From the NCBI GenBank assembly GCA_022592435.1, contig JABYQS010000008.1:310001-374000 (forward strand): 64,000 bases of DNA. The letters run 5' to 3'. Below are positions 33,561 through 46,571 of this stretch, piece by piece. The notes beneath the pieces were generated by a model. The model had not been told where the DNA came from and did not search any database. It worked only from the letters and a program-made list of their open reading frames with translations. The position numbers and the translations under genes are program-made. This DNA comes from Cerioporus squamosus. Lineage: Eukaryota > Basidiomycota > Agaricomycetes > Polyporales > Polyporaceae. Within the stretch, counting starts at the first letter, position 1. Each line of letters begins with the position of its first letter.

Positions 33561-34988
33561 ATGGAGATGCGCCTAATGATCGAAACAGAGGCCCCGGCGG
33601 AGGGGCTGAGTCGCCACGGCACCATTTCCGCCGCAGGACGATACTGGCAGCTGAGCGATCCGCTCGACATCGCGGGGACACTGCCCAGATACGCGTGTGC
33701 GTCCTACGTCTGGGGCAACGAGAGGCTTCCGAACCCCATCCATTCCTCGATCATGATGTCGGACCGTACCCTGCCAACGTTCGCTGCTGTCGCGCGGCAC
33801 GCCCCCGGGTGTGCGATCTGGATCGATGCGTTCTGTGTCCCTGTTGATCCGAGCAAGAAGAGGCCGACGCTCGAGTCCCTGGGTTTCATCTTCTCGCGCG
33901 CGGAATGCGTCGTCGCCGTCCTCGCCTCGGAGTCGCTGGTGGCGGTGAGGGAGATGGGCGCAACGGTGGACGAGATATCATGCGAGAACCCTCCCGCGGA
34001 CCTGTCGAAGCGCCCGCTCGACACGCTGAACGGCGACATGTGGATTCGGAGCGTATGGACGTACCAGGAGGTGGTGAACAACCCGGCCATCCTATCGTTC
34101 GCCAGCACGGTGGAGGGTGAGGCGGCTATCGAGGGGATTGACGTCCTCAAGGCTGTCGGCGGGTATATGCTCGCGTACACCAACCTGAGCCCGCAGAACG
34201 CGGACATCAACTACCGCAACGTCCTCGACTTCGAGATTCTGCTTGCAGACTGGCAAATGGGCGCCTTCCAGCAACGCTCTGCGTTCCTCATCATGAGCGG
34301 CGTGGATAATCGCACATACCTCGAGCCCGCAAACTACTTCTACAGCATGATCGGGGCTTTGACGACCAAGCCGTCGAGCCGGACGACAGACCCTACTGTC
34401 GAGGGGCTCGCGGAGCGCTTCATGGAGCTGTGCGAGGAGAAGGGCGACTACTCCTTCATCTTCAGCGCCGGCCAGCGCGATGCGCGTCCGGGCATGCGTT
34501 GGAGGCCACTGCCGGGTATCTTGAGGCCGGTGCTGGCATGGCACAGCTGGGGTGAGGGACAGCCTGGGCGCAGGGTGGATGGTGGAGGAGTCTTGCTGGA
34601 GAACGTCGCGGTCTTCACGCCCGTGCCTGCCGAGTGGCACGACGGAGACGCGTTTTGGTCCTGGGCGCACGTGTTCATCGACCGTTGGATTGAGCGTTTT
34701 GCGGAAGGGGAGGACCGCGCTGCGCTGACTCTCGCGGCCTTGAAAGACCATGCTGGGTTCAGTGGGACGGGAGGGATGTTCTTGTCGGAGAGAGGCGCGT
34801 TCTACCCACAAGAGGAGCTTCCTAAGGGAGACGTCTCCATCTGTGTTTCGGTATGCGTAAGGTGGTCATGGGGTGCACCTGGGATTGCCAAGGCTGTCTG
34901 CAACGGAGAAGTCAGCTACACGCCGGGTGTGTTTGTTGGAGACGTTCGCGCCCAAGTTACGGACACTTCTGACTTCGTCCTACAGTAG
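33561..34988 (+). CDS. HET-domain (heterokaryon incompatibility) protein
   Basis: Single-exon protein of 475 residues, ATG at 33561. The three HET motifs are visible: YACASYVWGNERLPNP (about residues 43-58); AIWIDAFCVPVDPSKKRPTL with an aromatic-Asp core (about 90-110); and WIRSVWTYQEVVNNPAILSF (about 158-177). HET domains trigger cell death on non-self recognition in ascomycetes; in basidiomycetes their role is less clear. The C-terminal part (LEPANYFYSMIGALTTKPSS, RPLPGILRPVLAWHSW) has no NACHT, WD or other named domain that I can see. The gene appears intact and intronless, unlike its neighbours. Confidence 0.85.
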   Translation: MEMRLMIETEAPAEGLSRHGTISAAGRYWQLSDPLDIAGTLPRYACASYVWGNERLPNPIHSSIMMSDRTLPTFAAVARHAPGCAIWIDAFCVPVDPSKKRPTLESLGFIFSRAECVVAVLASESLVAVREMGATVDEISCENPPADLSKRPLDTLNGDMWIRSVWTYQEVVNNPAILSFASTVEGEAAIEGIDVLKAVGGYMLAYTNLSPQNADINYRNVLDFEILLADWQMGAFQQRSAFLIMSGVDNRTYLEPANYFYSMIGALTTKPSSRTTDPTVEGLAERFMELCEEKGDYSFIFSAGQRDARPGMRWRPLPGILRPVLAWHSWGEGQPGRRVDGGGVLLENVAVFTPVPAEWHDGDAFWSWAHVFIDRWIERFAEGEDRAALTLAALKDHAGFSGTGGMFLSERGAFYPQEELPKGDVSICVSVCVRWSWGAPGIAKAVCNGEVSYTPGVFVGDVRAQVTDTSDFVLQ

Positions 34989-37900
34989 TTCTGAGGGCAT
35001 GTGCGGGAGTCACGACCTCCGAAGAGTGAGTTCTGGTTGTGAAGGATAGATGATCAGCTTGCACCGTGTTCATGTGCCACAAAGTGAATAATAGTTGTTC
35101 GTAGATATCTACCTTGGCCGGAATATCCTCAATGGGGCTCTTGTGACGGCCTGACGTCCTCTACTGGAGAGACGTGCGAGCCGGATAGTTGTGCTGTCGA
35201 TTGTCGACGCCTGCAAGATACATCCGGTGAATAACGAACCGTTCGTCATTGACCTCTACTAAGTTCCGGAACCAGACGGTCGACCTAAGCCTTGCGTGAA
35301 GCGAGGAAGCGCCTATGCTGCCTTGAGGAGCCTGCCCTAAGCTCAACGCCAGATATAAGGAGCGCCCGCGCGTTTGCTGTTTCTTCAGAACATACTCAGC
35401 TAGGATCTATTTTATAGGTACTAACTCGAGTCTCGCATGTTTACACATGCCACATCCTTCAAATCCAGTCGATGACACCACCGCCCGCTCGTATAACCGA
35501 GAACATGGCCGCTTCGTGCGGTCTCGAGGACGTTTGGATCGTGTCTTCTCTCCCTCTTCGGAGTGGACTGAAGCGCGAACCAGCGAGTTGGGCGTACGTC
35601 TGATGGATTCCTACCTTATGTAGTCTTTGTACATGTACTTCGGTCGCTAGCTGTACGCAATGAAGATATTTTGTCATCCTTCTCGTTGTGATCATTCGAG
35701 TCGACGTCTTTGCCATGTCCATCGAAAAATCTCTGCGACTTCTCATGCAGATGACTGGAGATCACTGGCTTGCTCCATTCGCGTTCATTCACCCTTCATC
35801 TCGCTCGTCAGCGGCCATGGATTTTGGTCTGCGATCTCTGTGGGCAGTTGCAGTACTTACGTGCTAAGGAAGTCGGGGCAGGGACTTTACCAGGACTTAC
35901 CCAATCGAGCGTCCCCAATCATGAGCGCTTCGACATGCTACGACTGGTTTGTTTTGTCCCACTCGTCCCTTTCACGCATGTCGCATGTCTTCTTGCCGTG
36001 CTACCACGCTATCGTCTGCAAGCTGTGGCTATACTTGCAGTGATCAATTACAAACTTATAAGTTCTGGCTGGAGACTGTGGGGCTTGACGGCGATACTCA
36101 GACTTGGAAACCATGAACCTCGAGAATACCTCCTACCAGCCTCGATGTGTGGGGACACCAGTTGTCAAAGTCAGCGACAGAAGGCTTAGCAAGTCTGCAA
36201 AGTGTTGTCGTCAATGTTAAGACAACTTCCCCGATGTGGTGCGGGTATGGGATGTCATTGACAACGTATTGCGATACCTTTGTCAGGATTCACGGCGGTC
36301 AACAAGAGCGATAGTAAGTAGTCGACTTTGATTCTTGCATATTGCAAAACAACGAGGTCGAGACGATGGCAGGGCCGTGAGGCACGAGGGACAAGGCTCA
36401 GGGTCACTATGTCTCCCATAGTCACTCTTCATGCCCACAGGCACCTGGCGGATGTCCGACATCTCGGGCGAAGTTGGGACCCCTCCGGGAGAAGATGAGA
36501 AGTCTTCAGAACTCTGCGTGTCTGTGGGCTTGTGGTATGTCGCTCTACTATTCCTCCGCTGCCAGAAGACTCGCAGAGACTGCCAACACGTGCGTACTGC
36601 CGTCCCATTCCGCTCAAACAGTCCTCCTGAGAGAGCGACCGTGGCTCAGCAACTGATCCTTGCTCGTATATGCGTTGACTGACTTCTCCGGACTGCAGCC
36701 GTGACAGAACGTGTCAGAAGAAGGTCGAGCGACACCGCTGTGGACCCGCACCGTGGGTGGAACGCTCGAGACACGATACATCGGCTTCCATTACAAACTT
36801 TGTCGCACTACGGTGGTTTCCTCTAGTTCTGGAAACTACATCGTGTCGGCGATATCACCGTAACCGGCACACGAACAGAAGGGTTTCGGGGTTGGGAGAA
36901 CCTCCCTCACGGCCGTCAGTTTGAGCCCCGTCCGCATTCAATGGCGTGACGGACGTTATGGTGTGTGGATCGAAGTCGTATCCGCATTTAGTACGAACAC
37001 TCATAGCTTTGCGGAATGGACCTCCATCGGACAGCTTCCATTGCGGCAACGAGTACATTTGTTGACATGTCGACGACGATGCCCACTACGGAGGGGAGAG
37101 ACTTTGCGTGCGACACAAGTGCGACAACCCGGAGGACACTGGGAAGCACGGAATCTCTGCAGACCTCGGCACCGGCTGGTCAATACTTGCTCGCCGTGCT
37201 CTCGAAAGCAGTGCCCTCAGCATACTACGCCAACGATGCGGGATTGGACTATGGCTTCACGTACTGCAGGGGGCACGCATAGATGTTGTCCCTCGAGAGC
37301 GACGTATCGCCTCTCAGCGGTTCGGACTGCGGCCCTGTTATCCCGACCGAGGCGGTTGAGGGCGAGTAAGCCTGCCTCGTACAAACCGGCGTGGCGCTGG
37401 GGTGGGAGGACTACATACCTCCGACCATCCGGACCGACCAAGACGTCTCGGCGCGGGGATCACGCGATAAAGTGGTCCCTCCTTATACGACGCCCTTCCA
37501 AAGCGGTGAGAGGTTTGTGATTCACTACCATGCAATACGCTGCCTGTGCACCACTTGTGCTGACCGCTCGCCGTCAGCTATAGCTTTAATGCGTAACCAA
37601 ACTTGACAGGGACGCTGTCATAAGGGTGGTTATGTGAGTGCCAGCGTTACACGCGTCACGCTCCTGAGATCCTGTTAAGGACTTCAACCCGTCATCGGTC
37701 GGCAACTGTCATCTATGGCAGCGGGTGTCCATGCTGTCACCGTGCGAGACCCTTGGAACCTGGAAAAGCCCTCGCGTAACCTCCGATCTGGCGACCATGT
37801 GCGTCGTCCGTTTTGGCACCTTCCATGTCTCCGTCTGTCTCCGCCCATCCACTATTTGCCAGCCAGTATGCTCGTCGTCCCGCCGCTCGAGTCCATCGGA

Positions 37901-39571
37901 CTCTTCCTTCCCATCCCGGACTCCGACGATCACACAATGCTGATGCTTGACCTGCACGGAAGTCGTCCTGCTTGCTGGGGGAGCAGCTTCTCAATCCTTT
38001 GCACTGGTATCCTCCTCTTCCGCGGCCATGACGGCGCTCATGTCCTAGCGTTTCATGACAAGAGTCCATGAGGTCTCACAGGATGGAAGATCAGCGCAAG
38101 CCATCTCTGAGCTTGGCTGACTCGTCATGAGCGCGACTCCTGACATCTCAACCACAGAAGCAAGATGTGGTGCTGATGAGGCGTGGTCGTGCTCATGAGC
38201 TGCCTCCACGGACTGCTACCGCATGGTGCCCGCTGCCCTCGCATTATATCGGACCGCAGCGCGAGACCTGCAGCGCCATACATAGGGCATGCCGAGACAT
38301 CCGCATTTATATATGCGAGAAGTTTCTCTCCATCGACTTCGTCCTTTTGGAACGGAGACGATGCGGACGATCGGAGGACAAAGTTCGCGAACCGCCGTCC
38401 TGGAAACATCTTGCTCCTCCATGAGCCCAGGACCTGGGCCAGCATCACCCCTGTCAACATGACACCATGCCTGTCGGGTACGATGGCCTGACTCCCTACG
38501 TTGATTGACTCCCGACGATGTGGCGATGTGCTACGAGGTGTTCCATCTCCGCCTGAGGCCGTAGCGCCCATCTGCGCTGGGGGCCTCGCGTACTACGCAT
38601 CAACTCACTGCGTCGGACGATCACCTCGCTCTAGCTACGGCACACCGTAAGTGTGAAAGGATATATGGTTCCCTGATAGACTTCCAGCCACTTTGCCTGC
38701 TGACTGTAGGGAGGTCCGCCTGGGTCACCACGTTGACGTTGTACCGCATTATAGCCGCCTAAGGCGTGCCTTCAATTCTACGGCCATCCTCTCCAGACAG
38801 ACGGCATCTCGTCACCAACGACACGCGCATGATATGTATCCATGAATCAAGCTCTCATGAATATGGGCCATAGGATTTACGCTCAAGTGGTACGTCCTTA
38901 ACTTCGTTTAAGTCGGCTTACATGAATCTTCTCTGCGCAGAAGACTCAGGCTGTAGTGCGATGACGAATGGCTCTATCCGTGGATCTGCATTGCAAGCGC
39001 GATGTGGCACGGCGGAACGCCGCTCCAGCCCTTTCCTTGCCGGCAACCACTCTGTCAGCGAAGAATCTTCCGATGGTTATCGAGCCGATCGCTGAGCCTG
39101 TCGTCATTCTAATACTATTCCACTGGAATGCGGTGCCCTAACGGTAGGCCGAGCATACTCCCTTCATTATCGTTCAGGAGTCTTCTGACGAACCTCGTGC
39201 TCTTACTAGATCGCTCCCGTCTCCTTCTTGACCACAATGCTGGTGGCTCAAGTCAAGGTAGGACCTCCGCTGCTTCCTACACGCTGACTTATTGGCTCCA
39301 GCATAGGTCTGATCGAAATGGTCTCTGTGGCGCCTGACTCAAACCATTCCCGCTCGCCGTTGATAGCGGGAACTTATATATCGAATTTCGCAACGGTGGA
39401 CCGGGGTCCGTGGGGGAAAGAGCTTCGAAATCCTAGGACAGCATTTGACACGCACACCGCCTCGCGGAACGTGACATCGACGAACCTCTGGCGCTCACCT
39501 CATGTATAAGGTCAGCGACCAGCCTCGCTGCGGACATTGCTTTACCCCACCGATCCCGAGCCTTCCCGAAC
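34989..39571. other. Gene-poor stretch of about 4.6 kb
   Basis: Six frames give only short unsupported open frames (the largest about 150-200 codons with no family-like sequence). No LTR, terminal inverted repeat or transposase remnant is recognisable by eye. It may hold decayed genes too old to recognise. Confidence 0.4.
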
Positions 39572-40765
39572 ATGGTCCTCGAGCTGCCGACGGAGGTTGT
39601 GGACGTTCTCGTTTCTCACATCGACGACCGACACACGCTTTGCAGTTGCTCCCTGACATGCCGCCGCTGGCTCCCAGCTAGCCGGTTCCACCTCTTCCGG
39701 AATCTGTCCATCCCGACCCGCGCCAGCTACGAGATCCTGGTACGCATTCGTGACACTCCTCATATATCCCACTCCTTCGCAAACATTTACTCCTTACAAC
39801 TGTGGGAGGATCGAGATAAGCCATGGCTATATCTTGTTCCTCTCGTTTTCGCAAACCGACTTGCACATGTTCGCATCCTTACGTTGCTTAAGTTCCGGTG
39901 GAACGAGTTTCCCCTGCACCGAAGCTTCTTCACGATAGGGTTTTGTTTGGCGTCCGTAACTTCCCTTACACTCGTTGGCGGTACCTTCCACACATTTGCC
40001 GAGTTCCGCCGACTGGTCAGCGCTCTCGAACACCTCACAGAACTAATCGTAGAGAGAGTAGCATGGCGCAATCCCCCTATGTACTCACGCTGTGCCTATC
40101 CTGCACTGTTACCCCGTCTCCAGCTTCTGTGGTTAAATACGGGTTGCGAAAGCACCGTGACTGCCTTGGTCCACTGGTTACTGTGCACACCGTCCGCTCG
40201 CAGCATCCGGGACCTTCAACTGGGGAACTATGGCACTCAGAGTGCGTGCGACATGCGTGCGGCGCAGCGGCTTACTGCGGGTCTGGGGCCAGCTTTGGAG
40301 AATTACGAATTATCGTTGCAAGCTTGCACTATAGGCATGTCTTCCCTCGCAGCATCCGTTGCACTGTTGTAGCTGATACCTTCACATACAGGCGACGCTG
40401 TCGACCTGGCGCAGAACACATCTCTCAGGACCTTGCATATCAGGAACGTTGATCTCAGCTCCTGCGGCTATCTCGTGCTGTTGCTCAGCCGGCGGGTCTA
40501 CCCTGCGAGCCTCGTTCATCTGTCGTTCGACCTCTACATCGCCTCGCACGAATCGCTGGAGCTACTTGCCGCTCTGTGGACTCAGGTCGATGAGGTCCTT
40601 GTAGGAGAGGCCTTCTCATCGCTGCAGATGGTCACGATCTGGCTACGCCAAGTGCCTCCCGCTAGTTCTGTTGGGTTGCTCCTCAAAACGGTCGAAGGAT
40701 GGATGCTCGGGCTGAAGTCTCGGTCTCTCCTGCATGTCAAACCTTGGTGGAATCTATGCAACTAG
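39572..40765 (+). CDS. F-box protein, two exons
   Basis: ATG at 39572 opens directly with an F-box: MVLELPTEVVDVLVSHIDDR and TLCSCSLTCRRWLPASRFHL, then FRNLSI. A leucine-rich body follows (VRILTLLKFRWNEFPLHRSF, ALEHLTELIVERVAWRNPPM). The first open frame would stop after SVALL at about 40372. An intron at 40358-40414 (GTTGCA...GCGCAG, 57 nt) bypasses that stop and continues NTSLRTLHIRNVDLSSCGYL to a stop at 40765. The donor is weak, so the splice is likely but not certain. The type F-box-then-LRR is common in Agaricomycetes; the target is unknown. Confidence 0.75.
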
Positions 40766-41179
40766 CCGGATCCGGGACCTGCCTCCTCCCTTCGTGTCGC
40801 CTCGCCCTCCACGCACTCCCGGCAAGGAGCTCGGCACTTATCCGTTTCCCTTCTTCCAATCGCCTTCTTCACGCACTTCCGCTTGTCTCTGTGGGTCCAA
40901 GTGTGTCCTCAACCGCACGAAAGGGAGACCCACTTGGTGCAATGTCGCTATGGCTATGGAGCGGATGTGGTTCCGAATGTGGTCCGCGCATCTGTTGGGG
41001 CGCGAATCTGTCAAGAAGCCGACCACACTGGCGCGCTCCCAAGTGTGGTCGTAGCGCCGTCCATCTCGGTGAGGAACCTTGCATATGAATCTCATTGCAT
41101 CTCTGACTCGACTCCAAACACATCTTTCTGCACTAGATCCGTCGTCAATCAGACATTCCTTACACCACCGCGCAGCTTG

Positions 41180-42727
41180 CTATCCGGGGAAGGGCAGCGC
41201 AGCTGGACTGCGATAGCCATTCCTTCCCACCGCGCGGACGCCCAATACCACATTGTCCTTCGACACATCCACCGTGACCTTGCTCACCAACCCGACGGGG
41301 ATCACGTTCGTCCAGAATGGCGCGATCGTCGGCCTCCACAGCACCTCGTATCCCGCCAACCCTTCGTCACTCCCATGCTCCCACGAGAGGGTGCTGTTGT
41401 TCGTCAAGACCGACGTGTCGATGACGACGTTCTTTGGCGTTCCCGGAGCCTGCGCGAGCGACCACAAGGCCGCACCATTGACCTTGGCGACACGCGCGAT
41501 GAAGTCGAAGTCGCAGAACTCAATGAGGTCCCCGAACTGCTTGCCGGTGCCGGGGTCTACGCGCACGTCCTGGTGCTGGTGGGCAAAGTCTTCGTGCGGC
41601 TCAGTGAAGCGCGCCGCGGGGAAACCGCGCTCGAGGAACGGCTCGTGGTCTCCACCACGCAGGAAGCGGTCCAGACGGTAGATCACGCGGACTGCAGGAG
41701 CGCGGTCAGGATTGCTACGGCCACATTCAGCAAGTCACCCACCACTCATCCCCGTCGCGTCGTTGGTCGCAACTTCATGCACGAACCGTGCGAGTTCGCG
41801 TGCTGGGCTGTCGTTCTCCCCTCCGATGGACTCCAGCTTCGAGATCTGCGAGGCGTTGCCGCCGGTAGCTGGGATGCCTTCGGCGAAGAGCCGGATGCTG
41901 AAGGGGTCGGCCGCACCATCGTCTCCCTTCGAACTCCCGACGATGTCGTTCGTGAACATGCCTTGGACGTCGGCGCCTGCATCGAACAGGATCTGCGCGA
42001 GGTGGTCCGAGCCGAACAAACCCTGCTCCTCTCCAGCGACGGCCGCGAGCATGATCGTCGCGGCGGGCGGCGGCCTCTGCGACATGATGAGCAGGAGCTC
42101 GAGCACCACAGCGACGCCCGACGCGTCATCGTCCGCGCCCGGCGCGTCGTCGGTGAAGTTCATGATGTCCGTGACGCGCGAGTCGTAGTGGCCGGTGATG
42201 ACATACACTCGGTTCGGGTCGGACGCGCCATGGATGGTCCCAACGACGTCGCTGATGTTCGTCGGGGTCGGGATGCGGCTCGCAGGCTGCTGGATGTAGC
42301 TCGGGACGGAGACCGTGACGTTCGTCCCGCGCGCGGCGCCCGCCGCGATGCTGCGCATCTCCGCTGCGAGCCAGTCGCGTGCCGCACCGATGCCGCGGAC
42401 GCGGTCTGTCTGGTTCGAGAGCGTGTGGCGGGTGCCGAAGGAGACGAGCTTGGTTATGGTCGCGTTTACGCGCTTCGGGTCGATCTGGGCGAGCATGCGT
42501 CGTAGCTCTGCGGTGGGAGCCTGCGGGACAAGGGCACTTCCAGGGCCTTTCGGCCAGATGTCGCTCGACCCACACTGACGGACAAACAAGGAGTTCACAT
42601 TGGATGCCGGCGAAGTCTGGGACTCGCTGGGGTGTCGTGGATTCGCATTCGCGAGGGAAGTGGAGAGGAGGACGAGGAAGAGAAGGCCTCTGGCGACGTG
42701 GGTGAGTTGGTACGAGCGAGGGAACAT
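41180..42727 (-). CDS. Secreted M28 zinc metallopeptidase with C-terminal Fn3-like region
   Basis: Aminopeptidase of family M28. ATG at 42727; the signal peptide is about residues 1-28 ([15 protein letters not shown] core). Zinc ligands and catalytic residues are in family order: VITGHYDSR (His), PGADDDASG (bridging Asp), [13 protein letters not shown] (catalytic/ligand Glu pair), [10 protein letters not shown] (Asp) and [15 protein letters not shown] (second His). One intron at 41692-41742 (GTGGGT...CTGCAG, 51 nt) joins GMS to [16 protein letters not shown], matching the family. After the peptidase the last 80 or so residues ([40 protein letters not shown]) look like one fibronectin-III domain. 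Several N-x-S/T sites. A role in extracellular protein digestion is likely. Confidence 0.92.
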
Positions 42728-43344
42728 GTCGACGAGGTTCTTGCCCTGTATTCTTGCGTGCTGCTCGACGTTGTCTATTTATTCATCCTGCGTTGGACAC
42801 GTTCTCCTTGCCGTGCGGTGGTGTAGCGGCGCGGAATGTCTTCAAGCCGTTCCGCATCGTCCTTCTCGTAACTCTTGCGCACATCAGGAGGAGCAGCATA
42901 TGGTCACCGTCGCTGATAGTACAGCGTGCTGTCGAGGAACAGTTCAAAGATTCCTCTCGTACCTGCTTACGGAACAAGCGGGCCCTGGAAACGGTGGTCA
43001 TGGGATGGCTGAAATACTATCGTGAGTATTCATACGAGGCCATAAGCCACGAACATCCCGTCTTCTTGTAATTGATCTGATCGGGAGCTGTACATTGCAG
43101 ATAACGCGGCCGAAGGGACACCAGACGTGGGAGATCGTGGGCGAGAATACCCACAGGATGCGAGAGTTTGTGCACGCAGGAGTCACTCGCGCAACCATGT
43201 TAACGGAGCACGTACGATTTACACTTGATATGCTTCTCCTCGACATTCCAGTTAGATAGCAACATAGATAGATCGCGCACGCCAGCACCATTCACCAAGG
43301 CATGGATCGGAAGCCACTATTGCTCGCTATTGACGCTCCGGTGG
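42728..43344. other. Intergenic stretch, nothing recognised
   Basis: An AATAAATA element (minus strand, near 42777) may serve as the TATA box of the M28 gene. No coding sequence supported. Confidence 0.35.
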
Positions 43345-46300
43345 TCAACTGCCAGGACAATATGAGCATCCGGGCCGAACGAAACCAAGAACATAGACTA
43401 GACGTACGGCAGTGTGTATCTGCTTGTGTACCAAGCACAGGTCTAAGCGAGGACGATCAGCAAGGAACGCATGGCGAACGAGGATATCTTTGCACGCACA
43501 ATCGATGTAGGACATTGCGGCATTGTTCTGATCCTCGACGAGCATGTCGCTGAACTCAATCTCGGCGCCGTCGATGTTCTGGCGGGCGATGGTGAACTTC
43601 GGCGTGTAACCTCGCTGAGTCAATCGGTGTGCTAGGATGTTCCGGACTTGCGTCGACAGCCGAGTCGGTAGCTGGGGCAGAGACAGCTGTCAAGTGCGTG
43701 GGCGATGAGAACAGCTCAAAAGATGGACGTCAACGAAACCAACCATGTGTTGGTCGACCTCCCATATGTCGTCGACGCCGACAAGATCCTTGAGCAGCTG
43801 AGGTGATACGCTTGCCCCGATCCAGAGCATCGTCGCGTCTTCATTGTCTATATGACTATTATTAGCGCACATCCCCTTCGGATGCAAAAAATACATACCG
43901 ATGAGATATACTCCATGAGACTCCATGAATAGATGGCTGCATCGCATGAGCGACGGCAGATCTATCCGACCATTGGCATCCGGGAGCGCGATCTCGTCGT
44001 TCAGGTCGTGCAGGGCAAGCATGCGGGGATACAGATGGTGCATTATACTTCGGGCGCTCATGGCGGAGATCTTGTGTGCGTAGTAGTTGCGGACATCCGC
44101 GGTAACGCTGCGACCTACAGGCAAATTGGACGCCTGTCACGCTATAAAACACCCTGACTCACCCTTGAGCGGCTTCGTCTTCATCATGGCCAGCACGTAC
44201 ACCGGAAGTGTCCGGAAGGCCTCGGGAAGAATCAACTGTACGATGGTCAATCCGGGGTAGCTCGGAAGGCCGCAAAGGACGCACCTGGGTTGGAGCCGCT
44301 GCCGCAGCGCAGAACTTGCGATAGGCATATAAGATGAGCGCGCACTTCTCCGTCAGCGATTCGTGGATCTGAGCAAACCGATATGACGGCAGCTTTGAGA
44401 TCGCTGCTAGCCTGATCAGTGGATACACAACTGAATCCGCGAGACGTCTCCTACCTTCCCGCAGGAGGAGTGACACCGCCGCGTCCATATCGGCAAATTG
44501 GAACACATTGCCGGCCAGTGTCACCACCCTCAGCGCCACATTGTGTACGCGCACCCGACGCTGGCCTTCCCTCGTCGTGTACAGCACGGCAGACTGAATG
44601 AACGCATACTGCCTGTCATCCAATGTCCGGGCATGTTCGAGGGCAAGGGTCAGTGTCTTATCCGCGTCGAGCGTGCCAAACTCCATGTCCCCAGCGGCGC
44701 TCTCATAGAAGTTGCCGTATTGTTTGCTTATTCTAAGACCTGTGAGATGTAAGCTTCATGGGACTTTGCACACACGAGTGGAAGTAACCTACCGACAGAG
44801 CATCGTACCCGCATCGAGCAAGAGTACACCGTCGTTCGAGAGATCAACCGCCGGAAGTGGGAGGCAAAGCACAGAGCATCCTTGACAGGGTCGAACCTGG
44901 GGAAGAAGTACAACTCACCCCCGCTTAGAGACGCCGGGAGGCCTGCCAAGTGGCCGCTTTAGCGATGCACGATCTCCCAGAATCGCCATGACTCACCTAT
45001 TGAGGCAATATCAATTGGCCTAGCGGGCCCGAGGAACATGCTGACACCGACTCCCTCTGCCGCGCATTGGTCTCCGATGTCTTTCCATGTCTCTTCGCGG
45101 GGCTCGAACAGTGTGCGCTCCTTGTCTGTGCCGTAGAGGGTTGACTCGTCCACGAGAGGTTCGAGCGCACCGACGCCAATCGTGGGTATTGAGCTGGCGA
45201 AGACGACTACTTGTCCGCCTCGACCTGCCTTCGCGCCCGTCAGCGTCAGTACTGCGATGAGCTGCGTGGATGATCACCAGTGCGGCAAGACTGGCTGATA
45301 ATGCCGACCCTAATGCAGCTTCAGGCTCGAACGCTTGTTCGTGGCGTGTCGGAAGTGCCGTCAATAGGTTGACGATGGCATCTCTGAAAGCAGAGTTAAT
45401 CGGACGCACAGAGCATGTGACGACGGGCATACCGTGATTCTGTGGGGTTGACGAAGAGTCCGGCTGTGGAGGGTAGGAAGACATCGTCTACGTCGGGAAC
45501 GACTAGCATAGGGGGTTGCCCGACTATTTCTGACTAGCGACGGTGCCCCGTTATGCGACCACACAATGCGGTACTTGACGAGAGACTCACGGATAGGTTG
45601 TAGAATTGTAGAGTCCGATCGTAAGCCAAGATAGCAATGCGACTAGATGTGGGGAAACAGGGGAGCACGCCGTCGTCCCGGCCATAGAGAAGTTCGAGTA
45701 GGACGGTACAGGCCACTTGCAGAAAGCCATGCCGAACTGCATCTTGCGAGACGTCGAAAGCAAAGACATAGTCCATGGGTTGAGGCTGACGTCTGCTGGT
45801 GGAGGGATCCGGCAACATGGAATTATAGAGTGGGCGTATGGCAGGAGGGGGATGGGGAGTCCAGTACTCCTCGGGAACAGCAAAGTCAACGGTGCCCTTG
45901 TTGAGCTCCGGTCGTTGCAGATGGTCAAGTCGGAGCAGAGTTGCATCGAGTGCGCAATAGTACTCGGGCGCAACTGTCCGACACTCATGGTCAGAAGGGT
46001 TATGCAGCAGTACGAACGGCAGTGATAGGACGCACCGTCAGTCTCATGGTTGCACAGGTTGCACTTCCACCGCGCCCCATTCGACAACCATGTGCACCAC
46101 GGGTTGATGTAACCTCTACACCGCGCACATCGCGCGGGGCCGACGTCTCCGGTGTCGACAAGGGGGACAGGCTCTTCACGAGGGTCTTGGTCCGCGAAGG
46201 GTTGGATGACTGCCGCTATCGGAACTTCGCATTCGGACGCAAGGCGCGACGAGCTTGGCATGTTCCACGTCGACATGCGCACATACCGCGGAGACGAGTT

Positions 46301-46571
46301 GCCTGCAAGGGGTCTTCATTGTACGCTCCAGGCCGACATATGCATCGGACGCACCTTGGTCGATGGCGACATAGTCCGTCGTCGACAAGGGCGCATGCTT
46401 CCCTGGCAGCGTCGGGTATGGCTCCTCCTCCCACTTCTCCCTGTCGAGTTCGATGGTGTCTATGGGTGACGGTATCTGGTTCGGGTCGATGGCGGCTCGC
46501 AGGCCTTTGTAGGGCATCCCCGCACTGTGCGGGGGCTGCGGGATGTGGGAGCTAGGTCCATGAGCATACAT
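43345..46571 (-). CDS. COPII coat protein of the Sec24 family (Sfb3/Sec24C-D type)
   Basis: Cargo-selecting subunit of the COPII vesicle coat at the ER. The start is taken at 46571 ([16 protein letters not shown]). [16 protein letters not shown] and [10 protein letters not shown] are typical of the Sfb3 branch. Then [20 protein letters not shown] leads into the zinc ribbon [18 protein letters not shown] plus [11 protein letters not shown]. Trunk blocks follow ([59 protein letters not shown]). The helical part is [20 protein letters not shown], and the gelsolin end includes [14 protein letters not shown] and LCLVHKQI. Many short introns, roughly ten or more; the last (GTGCGT...GCTTAG, near 43500) is needed to reach the normal ending. 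The disordered N-terminus is shorter than in typical Sec24 proteins, so an upstream exon may be missed. Confidence 0.88.

Noticed and set aside
37700..38570. Cluster of short open frames on both strands
   Set aside because: None has a coherent splice model or family similarity; kept as part of the gene-poor stretch.
40883..42505. 540-codon open frame on the + strand
   Set aside because: It lies antisense to the M28 peptidase, which has clear catalytic motifs, signal peptide and intron. The + frame is a GC-rich shadow made of Arg/Asp/Val-rich sequence.
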